Shown here: positions 19,375 through 32,696 of the stretch, one piece after another
How positions within the stretch are numbered: position 1 is the first letter of the stretch
Layout: each line of letters starts with the position of its first letter
Source of the DNA: Conexibacter sp. CPCC 205762
GTDB lineage: Bacteria > Actinomycetota > Thermoleophilia > Solirubrobacterales > Solirubrobacteraceae
Direction of reading: 5' to 3'
NCBI RefSeq assembly: GCF_030646155.1
Contig: NZ_JAUTDN010000004.1
Location: forward strand, 186,001-250,000
DNA: 64,000 nucleotides
Program-made: the position numbers and the translations under genes
The notes under the pieces: model-generated
What the model was told of the DNA's origin: nothing
Databases searched by the model: none
Seen by the model: only the letters and a program-made list of their open reading frames with translations

Positions 19375-20079
19375 TCAGAGCGGGCGTTTGCGGGCCATGC
19401 CCGGTCGCCGCGGAAATCGGTCGGGCGTGGGCGCGACCTTGCGCAGGACGTAGAGATGCCGATGGTCGGCACCCTCGTAGGGCGAGACGGGAAGGGGCTC
19501 GTCCAGCTCGAGGCCGAGCGCGGCCGCTGCGCGCCCAGCGTCGGCCTCCTCCTGCTCGTCGCGCCGGCCCTTCCACGCGACGAGCGCCCCGCCTTCGCGC
19601 AGCAGCGGTGCCGCGTACTCGGCGAGAACTCCCAACGGAGCCAACGCTCGCGCCGTGACGAGGTCATGGGCACCGATCCCTTCCGGCCACTCCTCCGCCC
19701 GTCTGGCAACCGCGACGGCGTTGGGGATGCTTGCGGCGCTCGCCATCGCCGTGATGAAGGCGCATTTGCGCGCGATGCTCTCGACCAGGCGCACGTCCGC
19801 CTGTCCGAGCGCGACCGCGAGCGGCAATCCGGGGAATCCGGCGCCTGCGCCGAGATCGGCGATCGACGTCGCCGCGCGGACGATCGGAAGCGCGAGTCCC
19901 GCGAGCGAGTCTGCGAGATGCACGTCCGCGGCTTCGCGCGGGTCGCGGACCGTCGTCGGGGCGTGCTCGTCGTCGAGGCGTTCGAGCAACGCGGCGAACT
20001 GGTCGGCCGCGCCGGCGGGGAGGTCGTACTGCGCGGTCAGCACACCGACGCGCGCCCGCGTTCTCTGGGTCAGGGTCAT
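19375..20079 (-). CDS. rsmG: 16S rRNA (guanine527-N7)-methyltransferase RsmG (GidB)
   Basis: SAM-dependent methyltransferase acting on 16S rRNA. The SAM loop is ADLGAGAGFPGLPLA, with preceding HLADSLAG and downstream VTARALAPLGVLAEYAAPLL and VAWKGR motifs. At 234 residues it is slightly long because of a basic C-terminal tail. The ATG (MTLTQRTRAR) overlaps the stop of the upstream LAGLIDADG gene (ATGA), so the two are translationally coupled. The position next to parAB and jag-yidC is the classic origin arrangement. Confidence 0.95.
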   Translation of the reverse strand: MTLTQRTRARVGVLTAQYDLPAGAADQFAALLERLDDEHAPTTVRDPREAADVHLADSLAGLALPIVRAATSIADLGAGAGFPGLPLAVALGQADVRLVESIARKCAFITAMASAASIPNAVAVARRAEEWPEGIGAHDLVTARALAPLGVLAEYAAPLLREGGALVAWKGRRDEQEEADAGRAAAALGLELDEPLPVSPYEGADHRHLYVLRKVAPTPDRFPRRPGMARKRPL

Positions 20080-20441
20080 CGATCGTCCAGTCGCGCGCGT
20101 ACACGCGTGATGTAGTCGGCGTACTTCGACGTCATCTCGTCGAAGCGGGTCGCGGCATGCGCGTCGTAGTCGCTGAGGAGCGACCGCTCCAACACCGGGA
20201 GGACATCCTCGACCAGCGCCTGGCCGCGAGCCATCCACTGGTAGTAGCTGCGATCGCCATGGTGATAGGGCCCGTACAGCCTGGTGCGCGGAAACATCCG
20301 CATCAACTGCTGAAAGAGCGCCTCGTGACGGGTGTGCATCCGCAGCGTGACCTGCGGCTGCTTGCCGTCGCCGCCGAACGACCCCTCGCCGATGAGGATG
20401 CCGGTCAGCAGACCACGATCGAAGTCAGTCAGTTCCGTCAT
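20076..20441 (-). CDS. Small single-motif LAGLIDADG-type protein
   Basis: A 121-residue protein whose N-terminal helix LLTGILIGEGSFGGDG matches the LAGLIDADG motif, with a Glu in the acidic catalytic position. A beta-strand (PQVTLRMH), a helix (EALFQQLMRMFP) and the RLYGPYHHGDRSYYQWMARG strand pair follow, as in one LAGLIDADG repeat. One-motif proteins act as homodimers. It stands alone, with no intron or intein around it, between jag and rsmG, and is coupled to rsmG. It could be a degenerate homing endonuclease or a domesticated DNA-binding protein. A palindrome lies 36-64 bases upstream of its ATG. Confidence 0.75.
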   Translation of the reverse strand: MTELTDFDRGLLTGILIGEGSFGGDGKQPQVTLRMHTRHEALFQQLMRMFPRTRLYGPYHHGDRSYYQWMARGQALVEDVLPVLERSLLSDYDAHAATRFDEMTSKYADYITRVRARLDDR

Positions 20442-20476
20442 TGCGCACAACTCAGCACCAGCGGGGGAGTCAAATC

Positions 20477-20505
20477 TGTTTCACCGTCACGAAAAACGTG
20501 AAACA
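20477..20505. repeat. Split parS-like inverted repeat
   Basis: TGTTTCAC and GTGAAACA, the two exact half-sites of the canonical parS, are separated by 13 bases. The spacer contains TCACG, which can alternatively pair with CGTGA across AAAAA. It lies in the gap between jag and the LAGLIDADG gene. It may be an interrupted parS, an operator, or a stem-loop at the end of jag; no T-run follows in either direction. Confidence 0.65.
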
Positions 20506-20539
20506 CTCGCGCGAAGCGCTGGCGCAGGAAGAAACCGAG

Positions 20540-21007
20540 CTACTGCTTGCTCGGGGCGACGACGAGGTGGCGATCGGGCTCGACGCCCTCGCTATACGTC
20601 TCGACGCCGTCGCGGTCGCGCAGATACTCGTGCACGACTCGGCGCTCAACGGCGTTCATCGCGTCGAGCGCAACCGGCGCGCCGATCCGCAGCGCCTCGT
20701 CGGCGGCCTCGTCAGCGTCGTGCTGCAGCAGCGCGGCACGGCGCTCGCGATACCCGGCGGCGTCGACCGTGACGCGCTTGCGGCCGTCGGCGCCGCGGAA
20801 GGCGGCGCGATAGGCGAGGTGCTGTATCGCGTCGATCGTCTGGCCGTGGCGCCCGATCAACAGACCGAGGTCGTCACCGTCGAGGACGGCGGTCACCGCC
20901 TCCTCGGTCTCGACGACGTCGAGGTCTGCCTCGACGCCGACCGCGTCGAGGATGCGCGTCAGCAGCTCCTCGACGCGCTCAGCAGCTTCGCTTCTCGCAG
21001 GTGTCAC
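20540..21007 (-). CDS. jag: Jag/KhpB-like KH-R3H RNA-binding protein
   Basis: A 155-residue RNA-binding protein. The KH core GLLIGRHGQTIDAIQHLAYR includes the GxxG loop, and a C-terminal R3H domain has the motif ERRVVHEYLRD. It lacks the N-terminal Jag_N domain of firmicute proteins, as other actinobacterial versions do. The GTG start overlaps the yidC stop (GTGA). It is usually encoded with yidC and probably cooperates with KhpA in RNA binding related to cell elongation, which is family knowledge. Confidence 0.93.
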   Translation of the reverse strand: MTPARSEAAERVEELLTRILDAVGVEADLDVVETEEAVTAVLDGDDLGLLIGRHGQTIDAIQHLAYRAAFRGADGRKRVTVDAAGYRERRAALLQHDADEAADEALRIGAPVALDAMNAVERRVVHEYLRDRDGVETYSEGVEPDRHLVVAPSKQ

Positions 21008-21981
21008 CGGCGCCGCCCCGTTCGCTTCTTCTTTCTCCGCGCAGAGGGCGGCGGTCCGCCGGCATCTCTGCGCGCCGAATCGTTCCCGGCATCGGCCTCT
21101 TCGGTGCTCTCCGCGCGCTTGCGCGAGGTGACGCGACCGGCCTTCGGTCTCGCCGTCGCGCCATCGCCGTTGGCCTTTCCGCCGCCGGAGCCGGAGCCGC
21201 CAGTGAGCGCAGCCGCACTGGCCGGCGCCCCCGCTGTCGCGAGGCCGCCCTTCGGTCTGTTCGGCAACCCGACGGTCTTCCTAACGATCAGCTGCTGCAC
21301 GATCGTCCAGCAGTTGGTCGTGATCCAGTAGACCATCAGGCCGGCGGGGAAGTTGATCACGAACGTCACGAAGACGATCGGCAGCGCCAGCATGATCATC
21401 CGCTGGTTTCTGTCCATCGACGCCGTGCTGAGCAGGCCGGAGACGAGCTGCGAACCGACGTACAGGACGATCAGCACGACCAGCACTGCGCCGGTCGCTC
21501 TGCCGGTCAGGTCCGGGATGAAGAGGAAGCCCTCGCTGCCCGGCGTCGAACCGACGCTCTGGAACTGCGCCAGCGTCGCGTCGGCACAGGCCTTCGCCGT
21601 CTGCCCGCAGATGTCCATGCGCAGGTCGCTGCGCAGCATGTAGTACAGCGAGATGAAGAACGGCAGCTGGAACAGCAGCGGGAAGCAGGAGGCCAGAGGA
21701 TTGACTCTGTTCTCCTGGTAGAACTTCATCATCTCCTGCTGCTGACGCTGCTTGTCGTTCTTGTACTTCGCCTGGATTCTTCTCAGCTCAGGCGCGAGCA
21801 GCTGCAGCCGCTGCATCGACTTGACCTGCCGCAGCGTCAGCGGCAGCAGGAGCGCGCGGACGGTGATCGTCAGCAGGATGATCGAGAGACCCCAGCCGAC
21901 GCCGACCGTGTCGTGGAAGAACAGGAGGACCTGTTCGAGGACGTCGATCAGCGGCTGGAGGGGATTCGCGAACGGAAGCAT
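21004..21981 (-). CDS. yidC: Membrane protein insertase YidC/Oxa1
   Basis: Inserts and folds membrane proteins, alone or with SecYEG. The 325-residue protein has the short N-terminus of Gram-positive YidC and the core helices: WGLSIILLTITVRALLLPLT with the groove arginine, then LPFFISLYYML, and finally NFPAGLMVYWITTNCWTIVQQL. A 90-residue C-terminal tail is Gly/Ala/Lys/Arg-rich and probably contacts the ribosome. The ATG (MLPFANPLQ) shares one base with the yidD stop (TGATG). Confidence 0.95.
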   Translation of the reverse strand: MLPFANPLQPLIDVLEQVLLFFHDTVGVGWGLSIILLTITVRALLLPLTLRQVKSMQRLQLLAPELRRIQAKYKNDKQRQQQEMMKFYQENRVNPLASCFPLLFQLPFFISLYYMLRSDLRMDICGQTAKACADATLAQFQSVGSTPGSEGFLFIPDLTGRATGAVLVVLIVLYVGSQLVSGLLSTASMDRNQRMIMLALPIVFVTFVINFPAGLMVYWITTNCWTIVQQLIVRKTVGLPNRPKGGLATAGAPASAAALTGGSGSGGGKANGDGATARPKAGRVTSRKRAESTEEADAGNDSARRDAGGPPPSARRKKKRTGRRR

Positions 21982-22265
21982 CAGGAGTTCTGTTGGGCGC
22001 TCGGGGCAGTCGGTCGGCGTGGGGGAAAGAGCCGCTGGTCGTGGACGGGGTCGTAACCCCCATGACTCCACGGATTGCAGCGCATCACGCGCCAGCCCGC
22101 GAGCACCAGCCCGCGGAGTATGCCGTACTCCTGGATCGCCTGCTCGGCGTAGCTGGAGCAGCTCGGCTCGTACTTGCAGCGCGGCGGCAGCAGCGGCGAG
22201 ACGAAACTGCGGTAGAGGCGGATCGGCGCCAGCGCGATCGCTCGCGCGATCCCGGACGGGCTCAT
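21981..22265 (-). CDS. yidD: Membrane protein insertion efficiency factor YidD
   Basis: A 94-residue membrane-associated protein with the near-invariant family core [33 protein letters not shown] and [16 protein letters not shown]. It aids YidC-dependent insertion. It overlaps rnpA by four bases and yidC by one, in the conserved rpmH-rnpA-yidD-yidC order. Confidence 0.95.
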   Translation of the reverse strand: MSPSGIARAIALAPIRLYRSFVSPLLPPRCKYEPSCSSYAEQAIQEYGILRGLVLAGWRVMRCNPWSHGGYDPVHDQRLFPPRRPTAPSAQQNS

Positions 22266-22657
22266 CTGCCCTGCCCGCCCGCGCGCTCTCTCGCTCTGGC
22301 GATCAGCTCGGCCAGCGCGGCGCGGATTCCCTCGAGGCCGTCGCGCTCGGCGACGGCGCGAGCCTCGGGACGCGCCACGACGACGACGTCGACGCCAGGC
22401 GGCAGCCCCTCGGACTCGAGCTGAAAGGCCTCGCGCAGCAGGCGCTTGACGTGGTTGCGCTCGACGGCGCCTCCGACTCTTCGAGAGACGGAGACGCCCA
22501 GGCGAGCTTCACCCTCCTCCGAACGGGGGAAGGCGTAGAGGACGAGGACGCGATTCGCAAGCGAGCGTCCCTGTCGAAACACCCGGTCGAACTCGGCGCT
22601 GCGGGACAGACGGCCCCGCTTGCTCCGCCGGGCGGTGACGCCCGGGCGCGCGCTCAT
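22262..22657 (-). CDS. rnpA: Ribonuclease P protein component
   Basis: A basic 131-residue protein that assists RNase P RNA in tRNA 5' maturation. The RNR motif is in [14 protein letters not shown], preceded by [17 protein letters not shown] and [12 protein letters not shown]. Its ATG shares one base with the rpmH stop (TGATG). Confidence 0.95.
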   Translation of the reverse strand: MSARPGVTARRSKRGRLSRSAEFDRVFRQGRSLANRVLVLYAFPRSEEGEARLGVSVSRRVGGAVERNHVKRLLREAFQLESEGLPPGVDVVVVARPEARAVAERDGLEGIRAALAELIARARERAGGQGR

Positions 22658-22791
22658 CAGACGGTGAGGCGCTTGCGCCCCTTGTCGCGGCGACGCTTCA
22701 GCGTCGCCCGACCGGCACGAGTCTGCATCCGCTCACGGAAACCGTGGGTGCGGGCGCGCTTGCGCTTCTTGGGCTGGTAGGTGCGTTTCAT
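22657..22791 (-). CDS. rpmH: Ribosomal protein bL34
   Basis: A 44-residue ribosomal protein with the invariant [12 protein letters not shown] start, [21 protein letters not shown] core and KGRKRLTV end. It is the first gene left of the origin gap and is coupled by one-base overlap to rnpA. Confidence 0.98.
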   Translation of the reverse strand: MKRTYQPKKRKRARTHGFRERMQTRAGRATLKRRRDKGRKRLTV

Positions 22792-23126
22792 TGGCTCGAT
22801 TCCCGTTGACGGGGGCAGGTCAGTATACGCGGGCGGGCCGGCGATGCCCTCTCGGGTCGTACCGCCTCCGCCGGACAGCATCGCGCGGGCCCGTCGGCCA
22901 CGTCTTCCGACAGGGTTGTCAACAGGCTCTCAAAGGCTGTCGACAACTGCTGTGCGCTGACCGCTGGCGACCTTTTTCCCGCGATTTGCGCACTCCCCTC
23001 CGAGGCACCTGTGCACAGCCGCTGCCGGCCCCCCGGCCGCTGCTATATTCGCCGCCCCCCGGGGGTCCTCCGCGGGCCCCTCCATCCCCTTTCAGCACTC
23101 CGACGAGAGGTCGGCCGACGACGCCT
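22792..23126. other. Probable replication origin (oriC) between rpmH and dnaA
   Basis: A 335-base non-coding segment where gene polarity flips. Two DnaA-box-like nonamers face each other: TTGTCAACA at 22916-22924 and, on the minus strand, TTGTCGACA at 22938-22946. Each is one base from TTGTCCACA. A weaker TGTGCACAG is at 23010-23018. A short CTTTTTCCC patch near 22971 is the only clearly less GC-rich tract. TATATT at 23044-23049 may be the dnaA -10. The box number is low for an actinobacterial origin. Confidence 0.7.
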
Positions 23127-24509
23127 GTGCAGAACCAGCTCGAGCACACCTGGCCCCAGATCCAAGCCGAGCTGCGGCGTTCCGTCACCGACTCGACGTA
23201 CCACCTCTGGCTCGCGCCGCTGAAGCCGCGCGCGCTCGACGGCGAGCTGCTGCTCGTCGGCGCTCCGGACGAGATCCGCACCTGGGTCGCCGACCGCTTC
23301 TCGCGCGTGCTCGACAGCTGCGCCCGGACCGTCCTCGGCCCCGCCGCGAGCGTCCGCGTCGTCGCGCTCGACGAGCCGCTGCCGGACGGCGCCGACCCCG
23401 CCTCCGAGGACGAGGCGAACGCGATCGTCACCGCGCCCCGCCGCGCCGGCGGCGCCGGTGACGACGACTTCAACCCGAAGTACACCTTCGACCAGTTCGT
23501 GATCGGCGACGGCAACCGCCTCGCCCATGCCGCCGCGCTGGCGGTCGCCGAACTGCCCGGCCAGGCCTACAACCCGCTCTTCATCTACGGGCCGCCCGGC
23601 CTCGGCAAGACCCACCTGCTGCACGCGATCGGCAACTACGTGCGCGACTACGGCGACGGGCTCGCCGTCCGCTACACGACGATCGAGGCCTTCACGAACA
23701 GCTTCATCCAGGCGCTCAACACGAAGGCCGTCGACGACTTCAAGCGCCGCTACCGCGACACCGACATCCTCCTGATCGACGACGTCCAGTTCCTCGAGAG
23801 CAAGGCGAAGACGGAGGAGGAGTTCTTCCACACCTTCAACGCGCTCTACGAGACCGGCAGCCAGCTCGTCGTCACCAGCGATCGCATGCCGCGCGACATG
23901 AACGCGCTCGCCGACCGCCTGCGCGAGCGCTTCGAGTCCGGCCTCGTGACCGACATCCGCCCGCCCGACCTCGCGACGCGCATGACGATCCTGCGCAAGC
24001 GCGTCCAGCACGACGGCATCAGGCTCTCGGACCCCGACGCGATCGCCCCGATCGCCGATCGGATCACGACCAACATCCGCGCGCTCCAGGGCGCGCTGAT
24101 CCGCGTCGTCGCGTTTCACTCGCTGACCGGCAGAGCGATCGACACCGCGCTCGTGACGCACGTGCTCGACGGCCTCTATCCCGGCGCCACGACCCCGCGC
24201 CAGCGGACCGTCGCCGAGATCCAGGAGGCGACCTGCGAGCGGCTCGGCGTCTCACCCGAGGCGCTCACCTCGCCCGACCGCAGCGCCCGCGTCGCCTGGG
24301 CCCGCCAGGTCGCGATGTACCTCGCCCGCGAGCTGACGGACGAGACGCTGCCGGCAATCGGCCGTGCCTTCGGCGGCCGCAACCATACGACCGTCCTGCA
24401 CGCCTGCAGACGCGCAACCGAGCGGATGGCGTCGGACGCCGAGGCGTACGAACTCGTGCGCGGCCTGACGGCCCGGCTGCAACAGCCGGATGCCGACCGC
24501 GGTTCCTGA
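23127..24509 (+). CDS. dnaA: Chromosomal replication initiator DnaA
   Basis: AAA+ initiator of 460 residues. Domain I starts VQNQLEHTWPQIQAEL. Domain II is short (about 30 residues, acidic), and domain III starts NPKYTFDQFVIGDGNRLAHAA. Walker A is GPPGLGKTH, Walker B ILLIDDVQF, and the box VII arginine is in RLRERFESGL. The domain IV signature is GGRNHTTVLHACR. The GTG giving VQNQLEH was chosen by homology, because upstream in-frame sequence runs through the origin region. Only 2 of 45 Arg codons are AGA by hand count. Confidence 0.97.
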   Translation: MQNQLEHTWPQIQAELRRSVTDSTYHLWLAPLKPRALDGELLLVGAPDEIRTWVADRFSRVLDSCARTVLGPAASVRVVALDEPLPDGADPASEDEANAIVTAPRRAGGAGDDDFNPKYTFDQFVIGDGNRLAHAAALAVAELPGQAYNPLFIYGPPGLGKTHLLHAIGNYVRDYGDGLAVRYTTIEAFTNSFIQALNTKAVDDFKRRYRDTDILLIDDVQFLESKAKTEEEFFHTFNALYETGSQLVVTSDRMPRDMNALADRLRERFESGLVTDIRPPDLATRMTILRKRVQHDGIRLSDPDAIAPIADRITTNIRALQGALIRVVAFHSLTGRAIDTALVTHVLDGLYPGATTPRQRTVAEIQEATCERLGVSPEALTSPDRSARVAWARQVAMYLARELTDETLPAIGRAFGGRNHTTVLHACRRATERMASDAEAYELVRGLTARLQQPDADRGS

Positions 24510-24638
24510 CAGACTGTTGCCTCTTCGGGCGGTGCCGTTGTGCGCAGCCTGCCCGCAATGTGCGGCCTTTTCACGAGTTCTGCACATCTGAACGCTTCCT
24601 ATGACGACGAACATCCTTCTTTCCTCGAGGTACTCACC

Positions 24639-25748
24639 GTGAAGATCTCGGCCGCGCGCGAGGAACTCCTCGCCCAGCTTCAGACGGTCAGCCGCGTCGC
24701 CTCGACGCGTGGCGCGATCCAGGCGCTCTCCGGCGTCCAGCTGATCGCCGGCGGCGGCCGCGTCGAGCTGCGCGCGACCGATATGGAGGTCGGGCTGCGC
24801 GTCCCGCTGCCCGCCGAGGTCGAGCGCGAGGGCAGCGTCGTCCTGCCTGCCCGCCTGATCGTCGACGTCGTCCGCTCGCTGTCGGGGCCGAGCGTCTCGC
24901 TCGAGCTGCGCCCGGCCGAGCAGGACGTCGAGCTGGTCGCCGGCAACGCGCAGTTCCACATCCGCACGCTGCGCGCCGAGGACTTCCCGCCCTTCCCCGA
25001 GCCGGAGACCGAGGGCGTCGTCACGGTCCCGGCGCGGGCGTTCGTCGACACGGTCCTGCGCGTCGCCAACTCCGCCTCGCGCGACGAGACCCGCCCGGTC
25101 CTGACCGGCATCATGGTCTCCGCCTCCGAGCGCGAGCTGCGGATGGTCGCGACCGACTCCTACCGCCTCAGCGTCAAGGAGACGCAGCTCGAGCACCCGC
25201 TCGTCGGCGGCTTCGAGGCGAACGTGCCGGCGCGGGCGCTGCAGGAGCTGGCGCGGCTGGTGCAGTCGCTCGACGGCGAGACGCTGACCGTCGGGGTGCG
25301 GCAGAACCAGATCGTCTTCCAGCTCGGCGAGGTCGTGCTCTCCTCGCGGCTGATCGAGGGCCAGTTCCCGAACTACCGCCAGCTGCTGCCGGACAGCTAC
25401 GAGCACGAGCTGTCGATCGCCGGCGGCGAGGTCACCGACGTCGTCCGCCGCATCGCGCTGCTGGCGCAGAAGAACGCGCCGCTGCGGCTGTCGTTCGCGC
25501 CCGGCGAGCTGACGGTGTCGTCGCAGACGCCGGACATCGGCGAGGCGAGAGAGTCGCTGCCGGTCGCCTTCCAGGGCGAGCCGTTCGAGATCGGCTTCAA
25601 CCCCGAGTTCCTGCGCGACGGGCTCGAGTCGGTCGGCTCCGGCGACGTGCTGCTGAAGCTGATCAGCCCGCTGCGCCCCGGCCTGATCCAGTCGGCTGAC
25701 GACGCCGGCTTCCTCTACCTGATCATGCCGATTCGCCTGAACGTGTAG
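24639..25748 (+). CDS. dnaN: DNA polymerase III sliding clamp beta subunit
   Basis: A 369-residue beta clamp with three repeated domains. Typical stretches are ISAAREELLAQLQTVSRVASTR, LPARLIVDVVRSL, FHIRTLRAEDFPPFP, VATDSYRLSVKE, and the C-terminal LYLIMPIRLNV. The GTG preceded by CTCGAGG, nine bases upstream, was taken as start. The 129-base gap after dnaA holds no gene and no good DnaA box. Confidence 0.97.
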   Translation: MKISAAREELLAQLQTVSRVASTRGAIQALSGVQLIAGGGRVELRATDMEVGLRVPLPAEVEREGSVVLPARLIVDVVRSLSGPSVSLELRPAEQDVELVAGNAQFHIRTLRAEDFPPFPEPETEGVVTVPARAFVDTVLRVANSASRDETRPVLTGIMVSASERELRMVATDSYRLSVKETQLEHPLVGGFEANVPARALQELARLVQSLDGETLTVGVRQNQIVFQLGEVVLSSRLIEGQFPNYRQLLPDSYEHELSIAGGEVTDVVRRIALLAQKNAPLRLSFAPGELTVSSQTPDIGEARESLPVAFQGEPFEIGFNPEFLRDGLESVGSGDVLLKLISPLRPGLIQSADDAGFLYLIMPIRLNV

Positions 25749-25758
25749 CGGGCGCGGC

Positions 25759-26925
25759 ATGCGGATCGTGCGCGTCTCGCTGCGCAACTTCCGCAGCTAC
25801 CCCACCGCCGATGTCGCGCTCGGCCCCGGACTGACGGTGATCTGGGGCCGCAACGGCGCCGGCAAGACGAACCTGCTCGACGCCGTCTACTTCGGCTGCA
25901 CCGGTCGCTCGGCGCGCACCACCAACGACCGTGAGCTGGTCCGCTTCGGCGAGCGGGTGACGCGCGTCGTCGTCACGACCGAGGCCGACGACGGCCTGCA
26001 CGAGCTGGCGGTCGCCTTCGAGAGCGGCGAGCCGAAGCGGATGACGGCCGACGGCGTCCGCGTCGAGCGGCTGCTCGACGTCGCCGGGCGCCCGCTCGTG
26101 TCGGTCTTCCTGCCCGACCGGCTGGAGCTGGTGAAGGGAACTCCCTCGCTGCGGCGCGCCCACGTCGACCAGGTGGTCGGCGCGCTGTGGCCGGCGCGCG
26201 TGCAGACGCGGCGGGCTTATGCACAGGCGCTCGCACAGCGGAACGCGTTGTTGACACGGGTGCGCGCAGGAGCCGCGTCGTCCGCCTCGCTGCCGGCGTG
26301 GGACCGCGAGCTGGCGCGCCACGGGATCGCTCTGATGGCCGATCGCGCGGCGGCGGTCGGGGCGGTCGCCGACCGCTTCCCCGTGATCGCGAACGAGCTG
26401 GGCCTCGACGGCGAGCCGGCGGTCGCCTACAGGCCGCGCTCGAAGGCCGGCGACGCGGAGGGCCTCGCGGCGGAGCTGGGGGAGCGGCTGCAGAGCGATC
26501 TCGAACGCGGCTTCACGCAGCACGGGCCGCACCGCGACGACCTCGCGCTGACGCGTGACGGCCGCGAGCTGCGCGCCTACGGCTCGCAGGGGCAGCAGCG
26601 GCTGGCGCTGCTGGCGCTGCTGCTGGCCGAGCGGGAGGCGATCGCGGCGACGCGCGACGCCGTCCCGGTGATGCTGCTCGACGACGTCATGAGCGAGCTG
26701 GACAGAGAGCGCCGCGGCCGCCTCGTCGCGCTGCTGCGCGGCGTCGGGCAGAGCATCGTCACGACGACCGACCTCGAGCACGTGCCGGGCGCGGAGGGCG
26801 AGGACGTGCTGCGGCTGCGGGTCGAGGACGGCGAGGTGCGTGCGGAACCACTCGGGCAGAGCCCTCGGGTTCCGTCGGAAGAACTCGCCCAGGGGGCTCC
26901 TTCTTCCGCGGAGGAGCCGGCGTGA
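25759..26925 (+). CDS. recF: DNA replication and repair protein RecF
   Basis: SMC-like ABC ATPase acting at single-strand gaps with RecO and RecR. The start is VSLRNFRSYPTADVALGPGLTVIWGRNGAGKTNLLDAV with Walker A. QGQQRLALLALLLAE is the signature and VMLLDDVMSELD is Walker B. The last 35 residues are a Pro/Ser/Glu-rich extension encoded by two tandem palindromes. It overlaps the DciA-like gene by four bases. Confidence 0.96.
   Translation: MRIVRVSLRNFRSYPTADVALGPGLTVIWGRNGAGKTNLLDAVYFGCTGRSARTTNDRELVRFGERVTRVVVTTEADDGLHELAVAFESGEPKRMTADGVRVERLLDVAGRPLVSVFLPDRLELVKGTPSLRRAHVDQVVGALWPARVQTRRAYAQALAQRNALLTRVRAGAASSASLPAWDRELARHGIALMADRAAAVGAVADRFPVIANELGLDGEPAVAYRPRSKAGDAEGLAAELGERLQSDLERGFTQHGPHRDDLALTRDGRELRAYGSQGQQRLALLALLLAEREAIAATRDAVPVMLLDDVMSELDRERRGRLVALLRGVGQSIVTTTDLEHVPGAEGEDVLRLRVEDGEVRAEPLGQSPRVPSEELAQGAPSSAEEPA
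26843..26908. repeat. Two tandem palindromes in the recF 3' end
   Basis: First unit: CGGAACC and GGTTCCG flank an inner GGGC-AGA-GCCC hairpin. Second unit: CGGAAGAA and TTCTTCCG flank GCCC and GGGC arms. They encode only the nonconserved RecF tail and have the same two-level design as the 9799 and 16617 elements. They may be repetitive elements or RNA hairpins that attenuate transcription. Confidence 0.5.
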
Positions 26926-27236
26926 GACGGCGCGCGCCGCGATCGCTCGGCGACGCGCTCGGGCGGCTGCAGTCGTCGCTGGCGCCGCCGACGCTCCTGG
27001 CCGAGGTGCAACGTGTCTGGCCGGCCGTCGTCGGCGAGGCGATCGCGCGCGAGGCGGCGCCGGTGAGCGAGCGCGGCGGCACCGTGACGGTCTCCTGCAG
27101 AGCCGCCGTGTGGGCGCAGGAGCTCGATCTGATGGCGCCGATGGTCGTCGCCAGAGTGAACGGCGCGATCGGCCGCGAGGCGGTCAGAAGACTGAGATGC
27201 GTGACCGGGACGCGCGGAGGCGGGCGCAAACGCTGA
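26922..27236 (+). CDS. DciA/DUF721-family protein
   Basis: A 104-residue DUF721 protein. LLAEVQRVWPAVVGEAIAREAAPVSERGGTVTVSC and AVWAQELDLMAP are typical. In other bacteria DciA is the helicase loader or operator working with DnaB, and in actinobacteria it sits between recF and gyrB exactly as here. The GTG start overlaps the recF stop (GTGA). The basic tail RGGGRKR may bind DNA. Confidence 0.9.
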   Translation: MRRRAPRSLGDALGRLQSSLAPPTLLAEVQRVWPAVVGEAIAREAAPVSERGGTVTVSCRAAVWAQELDLMAPMVVARVNGAIGREAVRRLRCVTGTRGGGRKR

Positions 27237-29834
<2,598 letters not shown>

Positions 29835-29838
29835 AGAC

Positions 29839-32451
<2,613 letters not shown>

Positions 32452-32454
32452 GGG

Positions 32455-32480
32455 CGGTCTGAGCGAAGACGTTCAGACCG
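32455..32480 (+). terminator. Hairpin after gyrA
   Basis: A perfect eight-base stem, CGGTCTGA with TCAGACCG, with a ten-base loop begins three bases after the gyrA stop. No T-run follows, so it may be a factor-dependent stop or an mRNA 3' stabiliser. Confidence 0.5.
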
Positions 32481-32500
32481 TCGGCCCGGTCCGCTACTCT
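32472..32500 (+). promoter_or_regulatory. Possible promoter of the tiny unit downstream of gyrA
   Basis: TTCAGA and TACTCT have the ideal 17-base spacing and point at the strongly ribosome-bound mini-ORF. The -10 is imperfect, and the -35 lies in the arm of the gyrA hairpin. Confidence 0.35.
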
Positions 32501-32531
32501 GGGGATACCAGAGAAAGGAGGTGGTCCGAAG

Positions 32532-32576
32532 TTGTCTGACAGTTTTTGCGGGACCCTGGAGGTGTCCGGCCACTAG
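32532..32576 (+). CDS. 14-codon mini-ORF with near full-length anti-SD complement
   Basis: TTG-initiated ORF encoding MSDSFCGTLEVSGH. The upstream AGAAAGGAGGTGGTCC (32513-32528) pairs with all 16 bases of the usual 16S rRNA 3' tail, one pair being G-U. The AGGAGG core ends nine bases before the TTG, which is optimal. It has its own possible promoter and is followed by a foldable RNA and a strong hairpin. It may be a leader peptide, a regulatory peptide or a ribosome-capturing RNA. No family is recognised. Confidence 0.55.
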   Translation: MSDSFCGTLEVSGH

Positions 32577-32690
32577 GTCGGATGGCTGACCCCGCCTAGC
32601 GGAGTCCACACCGAGACACCACTTCGATCGATGCCAGAGCTGGTCCCACTGGCCCTGACACACCAAGTCGATCGAAGGTCTTGTCCAGCC
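32577..32690 (+). ncRNA. Candidate structured RNA after the mini-ORF
   Basis: A ten-base stem CTTCGATCGA (32622-32631) with TCGATCGAAG (32668-32677) encloses a second stem GCCAG (32633-32637) with CTGGC (32649-32653). No ORF, tRNA, SRP RNA or tmRNA signature is present. Structure by eye only; compensatory changes have not been tested. Confidence 0.4.
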
Positions 32691-32696
32691 AAAGCA

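Noticed and set aside
23010..23018. TGTGCACAG as a third DnaA box
   Set aside because: It is palindromic and differs at key positions from TTGTCCACA; only weak support, so kept as a remark in the origin entry.
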